From Flavobacterium antarcticum DSM 19726 (GTDB lineage: Bacteria; Bacteroidota; Bacteroidia; Flavobacteriales; Flavobacteriaceae): a DNA stretch of 64,000 bases. Below, one piece after another: positions 26,926 through 37,010 of the stretch. A program made the translations under genes and the position numbers. The first letter of the stretch is position 1; each line of letters starts with the position of its first letter. The notes beneath the pieces are model-generated. The model saw nothing but the letters and a program-made list of their open reading frames with translations, did not search any database and was not told the origin of the DNA. The stretch lies in the NCBI RefSeq assembly GCF_000419685.1, contig NZ_ATTM01000004.1, forward strand, positions 124,001-188,000. The letters run 5' to 3'.

Positions 26926-27489
26926 ATGGTAGAAAATCCAAAACTTTTCATGGTGTTACTTGGTTGTATACCGAAAGGACGTGTGACGGAACAACATGAT
27001 GTCTTCTTTGGAATTGCAGAAAATATGCGTGAATTAATTCCGCAGATGAATCGATTTTGGCCTGAAGCCAAAGGGAAACTGCATATCGACGTTTGGCGTG
27101 AAATTACGACCGCAGACGGTTTCTCCATCGAAGTTATTCCAAAAAAAGAAGAAGTACATTCTGAAAATAATTTATATTTTCTAAATTTAGGCGGTTACAA
27201 GGAAGGCGAGTTTGAAGAATATCATTATAAAGTAGTGACGGTCGCGCTAGATTTGTCGAAAGCTATAAAGAAATCAAAAAAAACAACTTTTTACAAACAT
27301 TGTGGATTCAAAGGAGCCGTTTCACATATCGACGATACGTACGGAATTGATATCGATGACTTTCACAAAGTTGCCGATTTACTTCCTATTGAAATAAAAT
27401 CAACGTATCAATTGAAAATCTTACCTTTAGTACAACCGCAACACGAGGACGAACTGCATATTGGCTATTTAAAATTAAAAAAATTATGA
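26926..27489 (+). CDS. DUF1543 domain protein
   Basis: A 187-residue soluble protein with FMVLLGCIPKGRVTEQHDVFFG at the N-terminus, KLHIDVWREI and a C-terminal IGYLKLKKL. I recognise it as DUF1543, a bacterial family of unknown function. It has no signal peptide. Its stop overlaps the start of a 45-codon gene (ATGA), so the two are coupled. Confidence 0.75.
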   Translation: MVENPKLFMVLLGCIPKGRVTEQHDVFFGIAENMRELIPQMNRFWPEAKGKLHIDVWREITTADGFSIEVIPKKEEVHSENNLYFLNLGGYKEGEFEEYHYKVVTVALDLSKAIKKSKKTTFYKHCGFKGAVSHIDDTYGIDIDDFHKVADLLPIEIKSTYQLKILPLVQPQHEDELHIGYLKLKKL

Positions 27490-27623
27490 GTAGAAATACG
27501 GAGAAGAATATAAAAAAGCACAATGATAAGTTGCATAAAGAACAAGCAAAAGTCAAGCAAGCAGCCGTTTCTCGCAAAGAAAAGCTGAAGGAAATTACAA
27601 GAAAGTTTAACGAGAAAAAATAG
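27486..27623 (+). CDS. Small basic protein, 45 residues, coupled to the DUF1543 gene
   Basis: ATG at 27486 overlaps the stop of the DUF1543 gene as ATGA and opens a 45-codon frame ending in TAG at 27621-27623. The peptide (MSRNTEKNIKKHNDKLHKEQ...) is very rich in lysine and glutamate, with no hydrophobic core, and looks like a single charged helix. It could bind nucleic acid or be a coiled-coil partner. I do not know the family. The translational overlap is the main support that it is real. Confidence 0.5.
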   Translation: MSRNTEKNIKKHNDKLHKEQAKVKQAAVSRKEKLKEITRKFNEKK

Positions 27624-27722
27624 TTGTAGGTTCTAGGTTGTAAGTTATATGTTTGAAAGAGTTTTGGATTAAAAACAGCTATCTCTTTCAAAAAGCTGAA
27701 TTTTAAAATTATAAAATATAAA

Positions 27723-28097
27723 ATGAAAAACTGTTATTGCGGATCAGAATTCGTTTTTGAAAAATGCTGCAAACCAATTATAGAAGGCGCTCATAAAGCA
27801 ACGACAGCCGAGAAATTGATGCGTTCGCGGTATACTGCTTATTGCATCCATGATGCTGATTATTTAGTGGCAACCACGGACATTTCTACTCGAAAACTGC
27901 ATCAGAAAGAAGATATCCTGCAGTGGTCACAAGCAAACCACTGGCTGAAGTTAGAAATTATTTCCTCTGAAATATATACCATCGAATTCAAAGCATATTA
28001 TTTAGATGGAAACCTGAAAGCGACCATTCACCACGAAAAATCTACGTTTAGTTTTGAAAATGGGAGTTGGTTTTATGTAGATGGGATTTTCTTTTAA
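27723..28097 (+). CDS. YchJ-family protein with N-terminal SEC-C motif
   Basis: A 124-residue protein of the YchJ (UPF0225) family: N-terminal zinc-type motif NCYCGSEFVFEKCCKP, the conserved AEKLMRSRYTAYCIHDADYL, and a NTF2-like second half (HWLKLEII ... WFYVDGIFF). The second SEC-C motif of E. coli YchJ is lacking. Function is unknown. It lies 99 bp after the small basic protein gene and has its own terminator. Confidence 0.82.
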   Translation: MKNCYCGSEFVFEKCCKPIIEGAHKATTAEKLMRSRYTAYCIHDADYLVATTDISTRKLHQKEDILQWSQANHWLKLEIISSEIYTIEFKAYYLDGNLKATIHHEKSTFSFENGSWFYVDGIFF

Positions 28098-28102
28098 ATG
28101 AG

Positions 28103-28131
28103 AAAACCTTTCATTGCTGAAAGGTTTTTAC
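28103..28131 (+). terminator. Terminator of the ychJ-like gene
   Basis: An 11-bp perfect stem (28103-28113 with 28118-28128) and TTGC loop, ending in T residues, lies 5 bp after the stop codon. Confidence 0.75.
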
Positions 28132-28156
28132 TCTAATTTTTATATTATTTTTTTTG

Positions 28157-28184
28157 AAAAAAGATCCGGATAAAAATCGGGATC
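28157..28184 (-). terminator. Terminator of the icmF gene
   Basis: A 9-bp stem with one mismatch (28163-28171 with 28176-28184) is followed on the minus strand by six T residues (complement of 28157-28162). It lies 44 bp after the icmF stop. Confidence 0.6.
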
Positions 28185-28227
28185 AGCGATTCACACATTT
28201 TCTTATGCAAATAAAATGGTTTTCTGC

Positions 28228-31200
28228 TTACATATTTCTTCTATACTGACCACCAACTTCAAATAACGAAGCCGTAATTTCCCCTAAAGAGCAAATCTTC
28301 GTCGCTTCCATTAATTCAGCAAACATATTTTGATTGTTGATTGCGGCGTCTTGAATAATCGTCAATTGTGCTGCCGTTTCGTCTTTGTAGAATTTATGTA
28401 AATTATCAAGTGTTGTAATCTGAAATTGTTTTTCTTCTTCGCTTGCACGAATCACTTCAGCAGGAATAACTGTTGGTGATCCTTTTGAACTCAAGAACGT
28501 ATTTACACCAATAATTGGGAATTCGCCGGTATGTTTTAACATTTCGTAGTACATACTTTCTTCTTGAATTTTAGAACGTTGGTACATCGTTTCCATCGCA
28601 CCTAAAACGCCACCTCTTTCAGTAAGACGGTCAAATTCCATCAAAACTGCATTTTCAACTAAATCTGTTAATTCTTCAATGATGAATGATCCTTGAATAG
28701 GATTTTCGTTTTTTGCCAAACCTAATTCTTTATTGATAATCAACTGGATTGCCATCGCACGACGAACCGATTCTTCTGTTGGAGTCGTAATTGCTTCGTC
28801 ATATGCATTGGTATGCAATGAGTTACAATTGTCGTAAATTGCATACAACGCTTGCAATGTCGTACGTATATCATTAAAGTCAATTTCTTGAGCATGTAAA
28901 GAGCGACCTGAAGTTTGAATGTGGTATTTCAACATTTGTGCTCTTTCGTTCGCTCCGTATTTCGTTTTCAAGGCTTTTGCCCAAATCTTACGCGCCACAC
29001 GACCGATTACAGCATATTCTGGATCAATTCCGTTCGAGAAGAAAAACGAAAGGTTGGGTCCGAAATCGTTGATGTTCATTCCTCGGCTCAAGTAATATTC
29101 CACATACGTAAATCCGTTTGCTAGCGTGAATGCCAACTGTGTAATTGGATTGGCACCCGCTTCTGCGATGTGGTATCCTGAAATTGAAACCGAGTAGAAA
29201 TTACGAATGTTGTTTTTAATGAAATATTCCTGAACGTCACCCATTAAACGCAAGGCAAATTCTGTGGAGAAAATACACGTGTTTTGAGCTTGATCTTCTT
29301 TTAAAATATCCGCTTGAACGGTTCCACGAACTTGTGACAGCGTGCGTACTTTAATTTCTTGATACACCTCATTTGGCAACACTAAATCACCGGTAACTCC
29401 TAAAAGCATTAGTCCCAAACCGTTATTTCCTTCTGGAAGTGCTCCATTGTACTGCGGTCTTGGCAATCCTTTTTTCTTGTAAATCGCTTTAATCTTAGAC
29501 TCTACTTCTGCTTCTAAACCATTTTCTTTAATGTATAATTCACATTGTTGATCGATGGCGGCATTCATAAAAAAGCCCAACAGCATTGGTGCTGGACCAT
29601 TAATTGTCATACTTACCGAAGTCAATGGGTGTGCCAAATTAAATCCAGAATACAACTTTTTAGCGTCGTCTAAACAACAAATTGAAACTCCTGCATTTCC
29701 AATTTTCCCATAAATATCAGGTCGTAAATGCGGATCGTTTCCGTATAAAGTCACACTGTCAAAAGCGGTTGACAATCGTTTTGCAGGTAATCCCGCACTA
29801 ACATAATGAAAACGACGGTTTGTTCGTTCTGGTCCGCCTTCTCCAGCAAACATTCGTGAAGGATCTTCGCCTTCTCTTTTGAACGGATACAATCCTGATG
29901 TAAAAGGGAATTCTCCTGGTACATTTTCTTGTAAATTCCATTTTAAAATATCACCCCAAGCTTCGTACTTTGGCAAAGCGATTTTTGGAATTTGAGAATG
30001 TGAAAGCGATTCGGTATGGGTTGCGATTTTAATTTCTTTATCACGCACTTTAAACGAATATACTGGATTCTTGTATTTGTTGACTTTTTCGTCCCAAGTC
30101 AAAATCATTTCCCAATTGTACGCATCTAGATCCATTTTGACTTTGTCAAATTGATTCAGTAGTAAATTTAAGAAAATGCGGTCCTGATTGTCTTCTTCTT
30201 TTGCACTCGAATACACAGAATCATCATCAATTCCAATTTTATTGATCTCAGGAGCTTTGCCTGTAACACTTTCAATCGTTTTATAAATACCGTATAGTTT
30301 CTGAGCTACTTTTTGTTGGCCCAAAGCCGTTTCGTCATATTTTCTGTTGCTTTCTGCAATTTCCGAAAGGTAACGGGTACGGTGTGGTGGAATAACGAAA
30401 ATCTTTTCGCTCATTTCTCGCGTGATTTCAAAGGTAGAAACCAAAGTAGATTCGGTTTTCTCTACGATTTTATCCATTATCGCTTTGTACAACGTATTCA
30501 TTCCTGGATCGTTGAACTGCGAAGCGATTGTTCCGAAAACTGGTAAATCATTTGGATTGGCATCCCACAGATTATGGTTTCGTTGGAATTGTTTTTTCAC
30601 ATCACGCAAGGCATCAAGTGAACCGCGTTTGTCGAATTTATTTATGGCTACTAAATCAGCAAAATCAAGCATGTCGATTTTCTCTAATTGGGTTGCCGCA
30701 CCAAATTCAGGGGTCATTACATATAAGGAAACATCAGAATGATCCATGATCTCCGTATCACTCTGTCCGATTCCTGAAGTTTCAATAACGATCAAATCGT
30801 ATTTTGCAGCTTTCAAAACTTGAATCGCTTCCGCTACGTATTTTGATAAAGCTAAATTCGATTGACGTGTAGCCAACGAACGCATATAAACTCTTGGGTT
30901 ATTGATGGCGTTCATTCGGATTCGATCTCCTAATAAAGCTCCACCGGTTTTTCTTTTAGAAGGGTCAACAGAAATTAATCCAATTGTTTTTTCTGGAAAA
31001 TCAATTAGGAATCGACGTACTAATTCGTCTACTAAAGATGATTTTCCTGAACCACCTGTTCCCGTAATTCCCAATACCGGAATTTTAGAAGATTCATTCA
31101 GCGTATGGATTTTGTCCATAGTTTCTTTCGCAATTTCAGGGAAATTTTCTGCGGCAGAAATTACGCGAGCGATGGCTCTTGGGTTTTTCGATTCTAAATG

Positions 31201-31668
31201 TTTGGCTTCGTCTTTCAAAACGTCACCTATTGGATAATCTGCTTTTTGAACTAAATCATTAATCATTCCTTGCAGTCCCAATTCACGTCCATCATCTGGA
31301 GCGTAAATTCGGGTGATTCCGTAGTCTTGCAAATCTTTGATTTCGACCGGAAGAATTACACCACCTCCACCACCAAAAATTTTAATATGTCCCGCTCCTT
31401 TTTCTTTCAAAAGATCGTACATGTATTTAAAATATTCGTTGTGGCCTCCTTGGTACGAAGTGATTGCTATTGCATTTGCATCTTCTTGGATCGCAGTATT
31501 TACTACTTCTTCCACACTTCGGTCGTGCCCTAAGTGGATTACTTCCACTCCTGTTGACTGGATAATACGACGCATGATATTGATTGCGGCATCGTGTCCG
31601 TCAAAAAGTGCTGCTGCAGTAACAATTCGGACTTTATTTATAGGTATATAAGGTGTTGCTTGTTCCAT
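28228..31668 (-). CDS. icmF: Fused acyl-CoA mutase IcmF (B12 domain, G-protein chaperone, mutase)
   Basis: A 1146-residue fusion. Residues 10-140 form the cobalamin-binding domain (DGHD at 23-26). Residues 195-430 are the MeaI-type GTPase chaperone with Walker [13 protein letters not shown] (200-211). The rest is the mutase TIM barrel with [14 protein letters not shown]. The substrate segment has GLYPFKREG, as in isobutyryl-CoA mutases, instead of the tyrosine pattern of methylmalonyl-CoA mutase. It should interconvert isobutyryl-CoA and butyryl-CoA, or pivalyl/isovaleryl-CoA. The frame extends 4 codons to a TTG; the ATG (MEQATPYIP) is preferred. Confidence 0.88.
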   Translation of the reverse strand: MEQATPYIPINKVRIVTAAALFDGHDAAINIMRRIIQSTGVEVIHLGHDRSVEEVVNTAIQEDANAIAITSYQGGHNEYFKYMYDLLKEKGAGHIKIFGGGGGVILPVEIKDLQDYGITRIYAPDDGRELGLQGMINDLVQKADYPIGDVLKDEAKHLESKNPRAIARVISAAENFPEIAKETMDKIHTLNESSKIPVLGITGTGGSGKSSLVDELVRRFLIDFPEKTIGLISVDPSKRKTGGALLGDRIRMNAINNPRVYMRSLATRQSNLALSKYVAEAIQVLKAAKYDLIVIETSGIGQSDTEIMDHSDVSLYVMTPEFGAATQLEKIDMLDFADLVAINKFDKRGSLDALRDVKKQFQRNHNLWDANPNDLPVFGTIASQFNDPGMNTLYKAIMDKIVEKTESTLVSTFEITREMSEKIFVIPPHRTRYLSEIAESNRKYDETALGQQKVAQKLYGIYKTIESVTGKAPEINKIGIDDDSVYSSAKEEDNQDRIFLNLLLNQFDKVKMDLDAYNWEMILTWDEKVNKYKNPVYSFKVRDKEIKIATHTESLSHSQIPKIALPKYEAWGDILKWNLQENVPGEFPFTSGLYPFKREGEDPSRMFAGEGGPERTNRRFHYVSAGLPAKRLSTAFDSVTLYGNDPHLRPDIYGKIGNAGVSICCLDDAKKLYSGFNLAHPLTSVSMTINGPAPMLLGFFMNAAIDQQCELYIKENGLEAEVESKIKAIYKKKGLPRPQYNGALPEGNNGLGLMLLGVTGDLVLPNEVYQEIKVRTLSQVRGTVQADILKEDQAQNTCIFSTEFALRLMGDVQEYFIKNNIRNFYSVSISGYHIAEAGANPITQLAFTLANGFTYVEYYLSRGMNINDFGPNLSFFFSNGIDPEYAVIGRVARKIWAKALKTKYGANERAQMLKYHIQTSGRSLHAQEIDFNDIRTTLQALYAIYDNCNSLHTNAYDEAITTPTEESVRRAMAIQLIINKELGLAKNENPIQGSFIIEELTDLVENAVLMEFDRLTERGGVLGAMETMYQRSKIQEESMYYEMLKHTGEFPIIGVNTFLSSKGSPTVIPAEVIRASEEEKQFQITTLDNLHKFYKDETAAQLTIIQDAAINNQNMFAELMEATKICSLGEITASLFEVGGQYRRNM

Positions 31669-31891
31669 ATCGAATTTCAAAGTAAAATTTAAGTTCGCAA
31701 TTTACGAATTATAAAATTTTTAAGCGAATAATTTAAGCGCAGTTTACAGCGGTTGTTTTCCAGGCCAACTTCTACCACATTTGATAAAATTTCAACATAA
31801 ATCAGAATCTGAAATTCCTTAAAAACAGATATGGTTTGCTTTAAATTAAAGACAAGTTTTCAACCATTTTTATAATAAATCGCAAAATAAT

Positions 31892-31922
31892 GAGAAAAAA
31901 AAAGCGCCCCGAGGGACGCTTT
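31892..31922 (-). terminator. Terminator of katA
   Basis: A 10-bp stem with one mismatch (31901-31910 with 31913-31922) is followed on the minus strand by a T run (complement of 31894-31900). It starts 19 bp after the katA stop. Confidence 0.75.
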
Positions 31923-31941
31923 ACATTTCATTCACTAAAAT

Positions 31942-33420
31942 TTATAATCTTGAATCGGTAAAAGCATCCACCTCATCCATTCTCATTCCCAAGGCATTTG
32001 CAACACCAGTTCCGTAAGCAGGATCGGCTTTGAAGCAATTTCGAATGTGTCGGACTTGGATGAATTTCTGAGCACCTCCTACTTGAGCTGCTGTATTCTT
32101 AAATAACAATGCTTTTTTGTCCTCTTTTAGCAAACGGAATAAGTTTCCGGGTTGTGAAAAGTAATCCGCGTCGTCTTCTCTAAACTCGTAAGCATAAGCC
32201 ATACCTTCTAATTCTAACGGCGGTTCTTTATGTTCCGGTTGTTCTTTCCATTGTCCAAAACTGTTGGGTTCGTAACTTACTGCTGATCCGTAATTTCCAT
32301 CGACACGCATGGCGCCATCACGGTGAAAACTGTGGTACGGACATTTTGGAGTGTTTACTGGAATTTGGTAATGATTGACGCCTAATCGGTACCGTTGTGC
32401 ATCTCCGTAAGAAAACAGTCGACCTTGCAACATTTTATCCGGTGAAAATCCAATACCTGGAACAATGTTCGCTGGATTGAACGCCAATTGCTCGATTTGT
32501 GCAAAATAATTTTCCGGATTGCGGTTCAGTTCAAATTCACCCACAGGAATCAGTGGATAATCGCCATGTGGCCAGACTTTTGTCAAATCAAACGGATGAA
32601 TGTGGTATGTTTTCGCATCTTGTTCGGGCATTACTTGAACGTACATTTTCCATTTTGGAAAATTTTTCTCGTCAATTGCATTCATTAAATCGCGTTGGTG
32701 GCTTTCACGGTCGGAACCAACAAGTGCTGCCGCTTCTTCATCTGATAAATTTTCAATTCCTTGTTGGGATTTCATGTGAATTTTAATCCAGAACCGCTCG
32801 TTATTCGCATTGATAAAACTAAAAGTATGACTTCCAAAACCGTGCATGGTTCGGTATGATTTTGGTAAACCGCGGTCGCTCATCAATATAGTAACTTGGT
32901 GCAAAGCTTCCGGAAGCAATGTCCAGAAATCCCAATTGTTATCGGCACTTCGCATGTTGGTTCGTGGATCTCTTTTTACGGCGTGGTTTAAATCGGGAAA
33001 CTTCATTGGATCCCGCATAAAGAATACCGGTGTATTGTTACCCACCAAATCCCAATTTCCTTCTTCAGTATAAAATTTCAAGGCAAAACCACGAATATCG
33101 CGTTCTGCATCAGCTGCTCCTCGTTCTCCTGCAACAGTAGAAAATCGAGCAATCATGTCCGTTTTCTTCCCAATTTCTGAGAATATTTTCGCTTTTGTAT
33201 ATTGCGTAATATCGTGGGTAACTGTAAAGGTTCCAAAAGCACCTGAACCTTTGGCATGCATTCTTCGTTCTGGAATAACTTCACGATCAAAGTGCGCCAT
33301 TTTTTCTAAAAACCAAAAGTCTTGTAGTAAAACTGGACCTCTTTTTCCGGCCGTCATTGTGTTCTGATTATCAGGAACAGGCGTTCCTCCTACTGTTGTT
33401 AATTTGTTATCATTATTCAT
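31942..33420 (-). CDS. katA: Monofunctional heme catalase
   Basis: A 492-residue small-subunit catalase that dismutates H2O2. The distal histidine is in [12 protein letters not shown], the conserved asparagine region is [15 protein letters not shown], and the proximal heme tyrosine is in [14 protein letters not shown]. The NADPH-binding basic residues near HRDGAM are also present. No signal peptide, so cytoplasmic. It is monocistronic, with a -7 element at 33482-33489 and a perfect palindrome just upstream, consistent with control by OxyR or another regulator. Confidence 0.95.
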   Translation of the reverse strand: MNNDNKLTTVGGTPVPDNQNTMTAGKRGPVLLQDFWFLEKMAHFDREVIPERRMHAKGSGAFGTFTVTHDITQYTKAKIFSEIGKKTDMIARFSTVAGERGAADAERDIRGFALKFYTEEGNWDLVGNNTPVFFMRDPMKFPDLNHAVKRDPRTNMRSADNNWDFWTLLPEALHQVTILMSDRGLPKSYRTMHGFGSHTFSFINANNERFWIKIHMKSQQGIENLSDEEAAALVGSDRESHQRDLMNAIDEKNFPKWKMYVQVMPEQDAKTYHIHPFDLTKVWPHGDYPLIPVGEFELNRNPENYFAQIEQLAFNPANIVPGIGFSPDKMLQGRLFSYGDAQRYRLGVNHYQIPVNTPKCPYHSFHRDGAMRVDGNYGSAVSYEPNSFGQWKEQPEHKEPPLELEGMAYAYEFREDDADYFSQPGNLFRLLKEDKKALLFKNTAAQVGGAQKFIQVRHIRNCFKADPAYGTGVANALGMRMDEVDAFTDSRL

Positions 33421-33481
33421 GGTATACTTTATTTTAAATGTTTTTATTTGTTTTAAAATTCAATCTCAATTTTTATATAAT

Positions 33482-33536
33482 CAAAGGTACGTCATAAATT
33501 ATTTTTATAATTATAGATAAAATCGATTGATTTTAT
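33482..33536 (-). promoter_or_regulatory. katA promoter with upstream perfect palindrome
   Basis: On the minus strand TACCTTTG (33489-33482) is a full -7 element. ATAAAATC-GATT-GATTTTAT (33517-33536) is a perfect 8-bp inverted repeat ending about 28 bp upstream of it, next to the -33 region, where an activator could bind. ATAG-N7-CGAT (33513-33527) matches half of the OxyR block pattern. Confidence 0.5.
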
Positions 33537-33641
33537 TTATTCATAGCGACAGGCTATTATTATATATCTAAGATACTTCATTTAGAAGCAATATGGTGTT
33601 AATAAATTCCTATTCACAATTCAAATTAAGGCACATTCCCT

Positions 33642-33649
33642 TATATTTG
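33642..33649 (+). promoter_or_regulatory. -7 element of the DUF4197 gene
   Basis: TATATTTG lies 12 bp before the ATG at 33662. It lies inside the longer open frame that starts at 33593, which supports the later start codon. Confidence 0.5.
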
Positions 33650-33661
33650 TTAAAAAACATT

Positions 33662-34369
33662 ATGAAAAAAGTATTATTTGGTATCGTCGCATTTGGACTA
33701 TTTGGTTGTGCAGAATTACAGCAAATCGCCTCGCAATATCCAGGAATAGGTGGATTAGGAAATGCCGAAATTGCTTCCGGACTTAAAGAGGCCTTGAATA
33801 ACGGTATTGACAAAGAAGTAAAAAAACTGACATCAACAGACGGTTTCTACAAAAATCAAGCGGTAAAAATTTTACTTCCTGCTGAATTGCAAAAAGTAGA
33901 CAAAGGTTTGCGTGACATTGGCCTCGGGAGTCTCGCGGATGAAGGAATCAAGCTTTTAAATCGTGCAGCCGAAGATGCGGTGAAAGAAGCCACACCTATT
34001 TTTGTAGATGCGGTAAGAAATATGACCTTTATGGATGCAAAAAATATTTTGTTAGGTAGTAACAATTCAGCAACTTTATATTTGCAAAGCACAACCAATA
34101 AAGCTTTGTATGGTAAATTTAATCCTGTAATTAAAAATTCGCTTTCAAAAGTGGGTGCTGATAAAGCGTGGAAAAATATTATTACAAAGTACAATGCGAT
34201 TCCACTTACCGCAGATGTGAACCCTGATTTGAATGATTACGTGACTGAAAAAGCTTTAGAAGGTGTTTTTAAAATGATAGCTGTGGAAGAAAAAGACATC
34301 CGTACCAATTTAAATGCACGAACTTCTGATTTATTGAAACGCGTTTTTGCAATGCAAGACAATCGCTAA
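33662..34369 (+). CDS. DUF4197 lipoprotein
   Basis: A 235-residue lipoprotein: MKKVLFGIVAFGLFGC with the cysteine at 16, then a helical domain with EIASGLKEALNNGI, KILLPAELQKVDKGLRDIG and AEDAVKEATPIFVDAVRNM. These are the marks of DUF4197, a family of unknown function found in many Gram-negative bacteria. The open frame continues 23 codons upstream, but the -7 element and the signal peptide favour this start. A possible small transcript and a terminator follow. Confidence 0.82.
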   Translation: MKKVLFGIVAFGLFGCAELQQIASQYPGIGGLGNAEIASGLKEALNNGIDKEVKKLTSTDGFYKNQAVKILLPAELQKVDKGLRDIGLGSLADEGIKLLNRAAEDAVKEATPIFVDAVRNMTFMDAKNILLGSNNSATLYLQSTTNKALYGKFNPVIKNSLSKVGADKAWKNIITKYNAIPLTADVNPDLNDYVTEKALEGVFKMIAVEEKDIRTNLNARTSDLLKRVFAMQDNR

Positions 34370-34418
34370 AACAGTAGGCGTGCATAGTATCTAAATTTTT
34401 AGTTATCAATAAGATAGA

Positions 34419-34540
34419 CTTAACATTGCGTTAACAAGATGTATTGAATAATTACCGACCTTTGCCTCAAGATTACATAAGATTTGGTTTGGTTAGTTAG
34501 ATTTTATTAGAAGCTGGAACATTTTGTTTCAGCTTTTTTT
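34419..34540 (+). ncRNA. Candidate small RNA or orphan promoter-terminator unit
   Basis: Two TTAACA words lie 11 bp apart (34420-34425 and 34431-34436), the spacing of PhoB-type boxes. A near -7 element, GACCTTTG, is at 34457-34464. There is no open frame after it, and an intrinsic terminator ends the unit at 34540. A transcript of about 70 nt is predicted. It may instead be the remnant of a lost gene. Confidence 0.3.
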
Positions 34541-34541
34541 A
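34511..34541 (+). terminator. Intrinsic terminator after the DUF4197 gene region
   Basis: A 10-bp stem (34511-34520 with 34526-34535, one G-U pair) is followed by a T run. It abuts the stop codon of the convergent hydrolase gene at 34539. Confidence 0.75.
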
Positions 34542-35315
34542 TTGGTTGGCGTTGATAAAGTCTAGACTTTCTTTATTGAATTTTACCGCATTATCTACGT
34601 TTACCACGTGTCCACATTTGGCAATTTCAACTAATTTCGAACTTGAATGGTGTTTAGCGACTATTAATTTTATGGAAGGTAAGAACATATAATCTTCGGT
34701 GCCCATTACATATAAGGTAGGAATGTCTAACTCTTCAGCCCTAAATTTTCGCAAAATTGGATTGATGTCCATTGTCAACCGGAACCATTTAATAAATTCC
34801 TTCTGATTCATTTTTTTAGCTTCATTGACAAATAATTCCCTGGCTGTTTTATGATTTTCCCGCGGCATAATCACATAAGCAAAGAAACGATAAAGCCATA
34901 AGTAAGGCACTACATATTGGAACACCATTCCCAATCGCATTAAAACTTGCGATCTGAAATTCATTTTGAAAATTGCACCTCCTAAAATCATACTTTGAAT
35001 TCGGTCGGGATGCTGTTCTGCCAACTGTCGGATTAAAATCGTGCCGAGCGAAATGCCGACGAAATGCGAACTTTTAATTTTAAGATGTTCTAAAACTTCG
35101 TAAATATCGTTGGCAAGAAGTGTAAAGGTATAAGGTTGTTTGTAACTGTAATTTTTAGATTCGCCGTGTCCCCGAAGGTCTAAAAGTAATAGATTCGCTT
35201 GTTTTTGAAAATCTCTAATTTGCTTAAACCAAATAGAAGAACTCCCACCTGCTCCATGAACAAATGTAATCCACTGATCGCTATTGGGGTTGCTGAAAAT
35301 AGTATAGTTTAACAC
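34539..35315 (-). CDS. Alpha/beta-fold hydrolase
   Basis: A 258-residue cytosolic hydrolase. The oxyanion region FVHGAGGSSSIW, nucleophile elbow GISLG, acid in GTEDYMF and histidine in KCGHVVNVDN make a complete Ser-Asp-His triad. The cap region is rich in aromatic and basic residues. The substrate cannot be predicted. The start appears to be GTG at 35315, because the first strand (MLNYTIFSN) begins there and no upstream ATG is available. Confidence 0.82.
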   Translation of the reverse strand: MLNYTIFSNPNSDQWITFVHGAGGSSSIWFKQIRDFQKQANLLLLDLRGHGESKNYSYKQPYTFTLLANDIYEVLEHLKIKSSHFVGISLGTILIRQLAEQHPDRIQSMILGGAIFKMNFRSQVLMRLGMVFQYVVPYLWLYRFFAYVIMPRENHKTARELFVNEAKKMNQKEFIKWFRLTMDINPILRKFRAEELDIPTLYVMGTEDYMFLPSIKLIVAKHHSSSKLVEIAKCGHVVNVDNAVKFNKESLDFINANQ

Positions 35316-35435
35316 AAATCAAATTTTGGCGAATGTAGCATTTAAAAAGCAATCCAACTGCTCTTTACTGAAATTTTAAGTTTCGTTTACTGCTTGAAAA
35401 TAACTTTCAATTTCCAAAAAAGATAGTTGCTGATT

Positions 35436-36233
35436 TTATACTAATTTACTGTGGATTTTTTTAAAGTAGTCGAATGATTTATGCAAACGCGTGCCGTACC
35501 AAGAAAACATCTCGCCGTCCACGAAAATGGTTTTCGCATGGTGTGTATTTCGGCCAATTTCAAAAGCATCAGCGTCCGAAAAAGGATACGGTTCGGACGA
35601 TAGCAAAATCACTTCTGGATCGTGTTCTTTTTCTAAAGATTCTAGATCAATTTCAGGATAACGGTCTAAGTTTTTGTAGCAATTGTCAAATTTATTGAGT
35701 TGCAAAAGTGCATCAATAAAGGTTCCTGTTCCGGCCACCATATATGGATTTTTCCAAATAAAATAAGCCGATTTTCGCACCTCCAAAGTTTCGCTAAACA
35801 ATTTGAAATCGGCAAAATTATGGGCTATTTTGTCGTTCCATTTTCGTGCTTCCATTCGGCAGTTGAAGAGTTTTCCAAAATCAGTGATCGTCTGCATTAC
35901 GTCTTCTACGGTAGCAATGTCCGTTACCCAAACCGGACAAATTTTGCGTAACTCGACAACCATTTCTTCCGTGTTCTCTTCTTTATTGGCAATGATGAAA
36001 TCGGGGTTCAATAAACGGATTTTCTCATAATGTACTTTCTTTGTACCGCCAATAATTTTTTTAGTCGATTTTAAGTGAAATGGATGCACACAAAATTTAG
36101 TGATTCCGATCAGTTTGTCTTCCAATCCTAGGTCACATAACGTTTCTGTTAACGAAGGAACGAGCGATATAATTCGTTGTGGTGTAGATTCTAATTCAAA
36201 ATCGGTACCGATTGGATCTTTTAAGTGGAGCAT
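35436..36233 (-). CDS. BtuF-like helical-backbone metal receptor without signal peptide
   Basis: A 265-residue protein with the class III substrate-binding fold: RIISLVPSLTETLCDLGL at the N-terminus, a middle helix (MQTITDFGKLFN), and a second lobe with AYFIWKNPYMVAG and DPEVILLSSEPYPF. Members normally bind vitamin B12, heme or siderophore metals for ABC importers. No signal peptide or lipobox is visible, so it may be cytoplasmic, unlike ordinary binding proteins. No permease or ATPase gene is adjacent. A cobamide-handling role is possible given the B12-dependent IcmF nearby, but this is only a guess. Confidence 0.75.
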   Translation of the reverse strand: MLHLKDPIGTDFELESTPQRIISLVPSLTETLCDLGLEDKLIGITKFCVHPFHLKSTKKIIGGTKKVHYEKIRLLNPDFIIANKEENTEEMVVELRKICPVWVTDIATVEDVMQTITDFGKLFNCRMEARKWNDKIAHNFADFKLFSETLEVRKSAYFIWKNPYMVAGTGTFIDALLQLNKFDNCYKNLDRYPEIDLESLEKEHDPEVILLSSEPYPFSDADAFEIGRNTHHAKTIFVDGEMFSWYGTRLHKSFDYFKKIHSKLV

Positions 36234-36351
36234 TTTCTCTGGATTTATGGATCAAAATTAAACAATATTACCCACAAGTCCGTTCAAAATAGAAATCGGC
36301 TTTTCATTTTAATAAAAAACACCGCACCTTTGTACTTTAAAAAAGTTTTTC

Positions 36352-36825
36352 ATGAACATCAAACTCATCGCCATAGGCAAAACCGACAATAAGCAACTGC
36401 AAACTTTGATGGATGATTATCAAAAACGTTTGTCGTTTTATGTGAAATTTGATTTGGAGGTCATCGCTGACATCAAAAATGTAAAAAACTTATCTGAGTT
36501 GCAGCAAAAAGAAAAAGAAGGCGAATTGATTCTGTCAAAAATCACTCCAACCGACCAAATGATTTTATTAGATGAAAACGGCAAAAACTTCAGTAGTGTC
36601 GAGTTTTCTAATGAATTGCAGAAGAAGATGAATTCCGGTATTAAAACTTTGGTTTTTGTGATTGGCGGTCCTTATGGGTTTTCGGAAACAGTTTATAACA
36701 AAGCACAAGGGAAAATTTCATTGTCAAAAATGACTTTTTCACATCAGATGGTTCGCTTGTTTTTTATTGAGCAGTTGTATCGAGGATTTACTATTTTGAA
36801 AAATGAACCTTACCACCATCAATAG
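36352..36825 (+). CDS. rlmH: 23S rRNA pseudouridine-1915 N3-methyltransferase
   Basis: A 157-residue SPOUT-fold methyltransferase of usual length. The knot region is FVIGGPYGFSETVY followed by ISLSKMTFSHQMVRLFFIEQLYRG and the end NEPYHHQ, all typical of RlmH. It methylates pseudouridine 1915 in helix 69 of 23S rRNA on the assembled ribosome. It stands alone, with a 267-bp downstream region containing a dispersed-repeat fragment. Confidence 0.95.
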   Translation: MNIKLIAIGKTDNKQLQTLMDDYQKRLSFYVKFDLEVIADIKNVKNLSELQQKEKEGELILSKITPTDQMILLDENGKNFSSVEFSNELQKKMNSGIKTLVFVIGGPYGFSETVYNKAQGKISLSKMTFSHQMVRLFFIEQLYRGFTILKNEPYHHQ

Positions 36826-37010
36826 GTTTTTAGACGGATTTAAAAATTACTAGCAACTGCAACTTCGCAAATTATTTTATTTGTAATTGATTAAAAAATT
36901 CATGTATTTGTGGCTAAATAAAATCTATGCGTTTCTCAAAAATGCATTTCATGCTTCCGTAAGAATATCTAAATAATTTGATTGTATAGTCGGTCTTTTA
37001 CACAGATTGC

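Noticed and set aside
33513-33549. Full four-block OxyR grid upstream of katA
   Set aside because: Only the first two tetranucleotide blocks match; the third and fourth do not.
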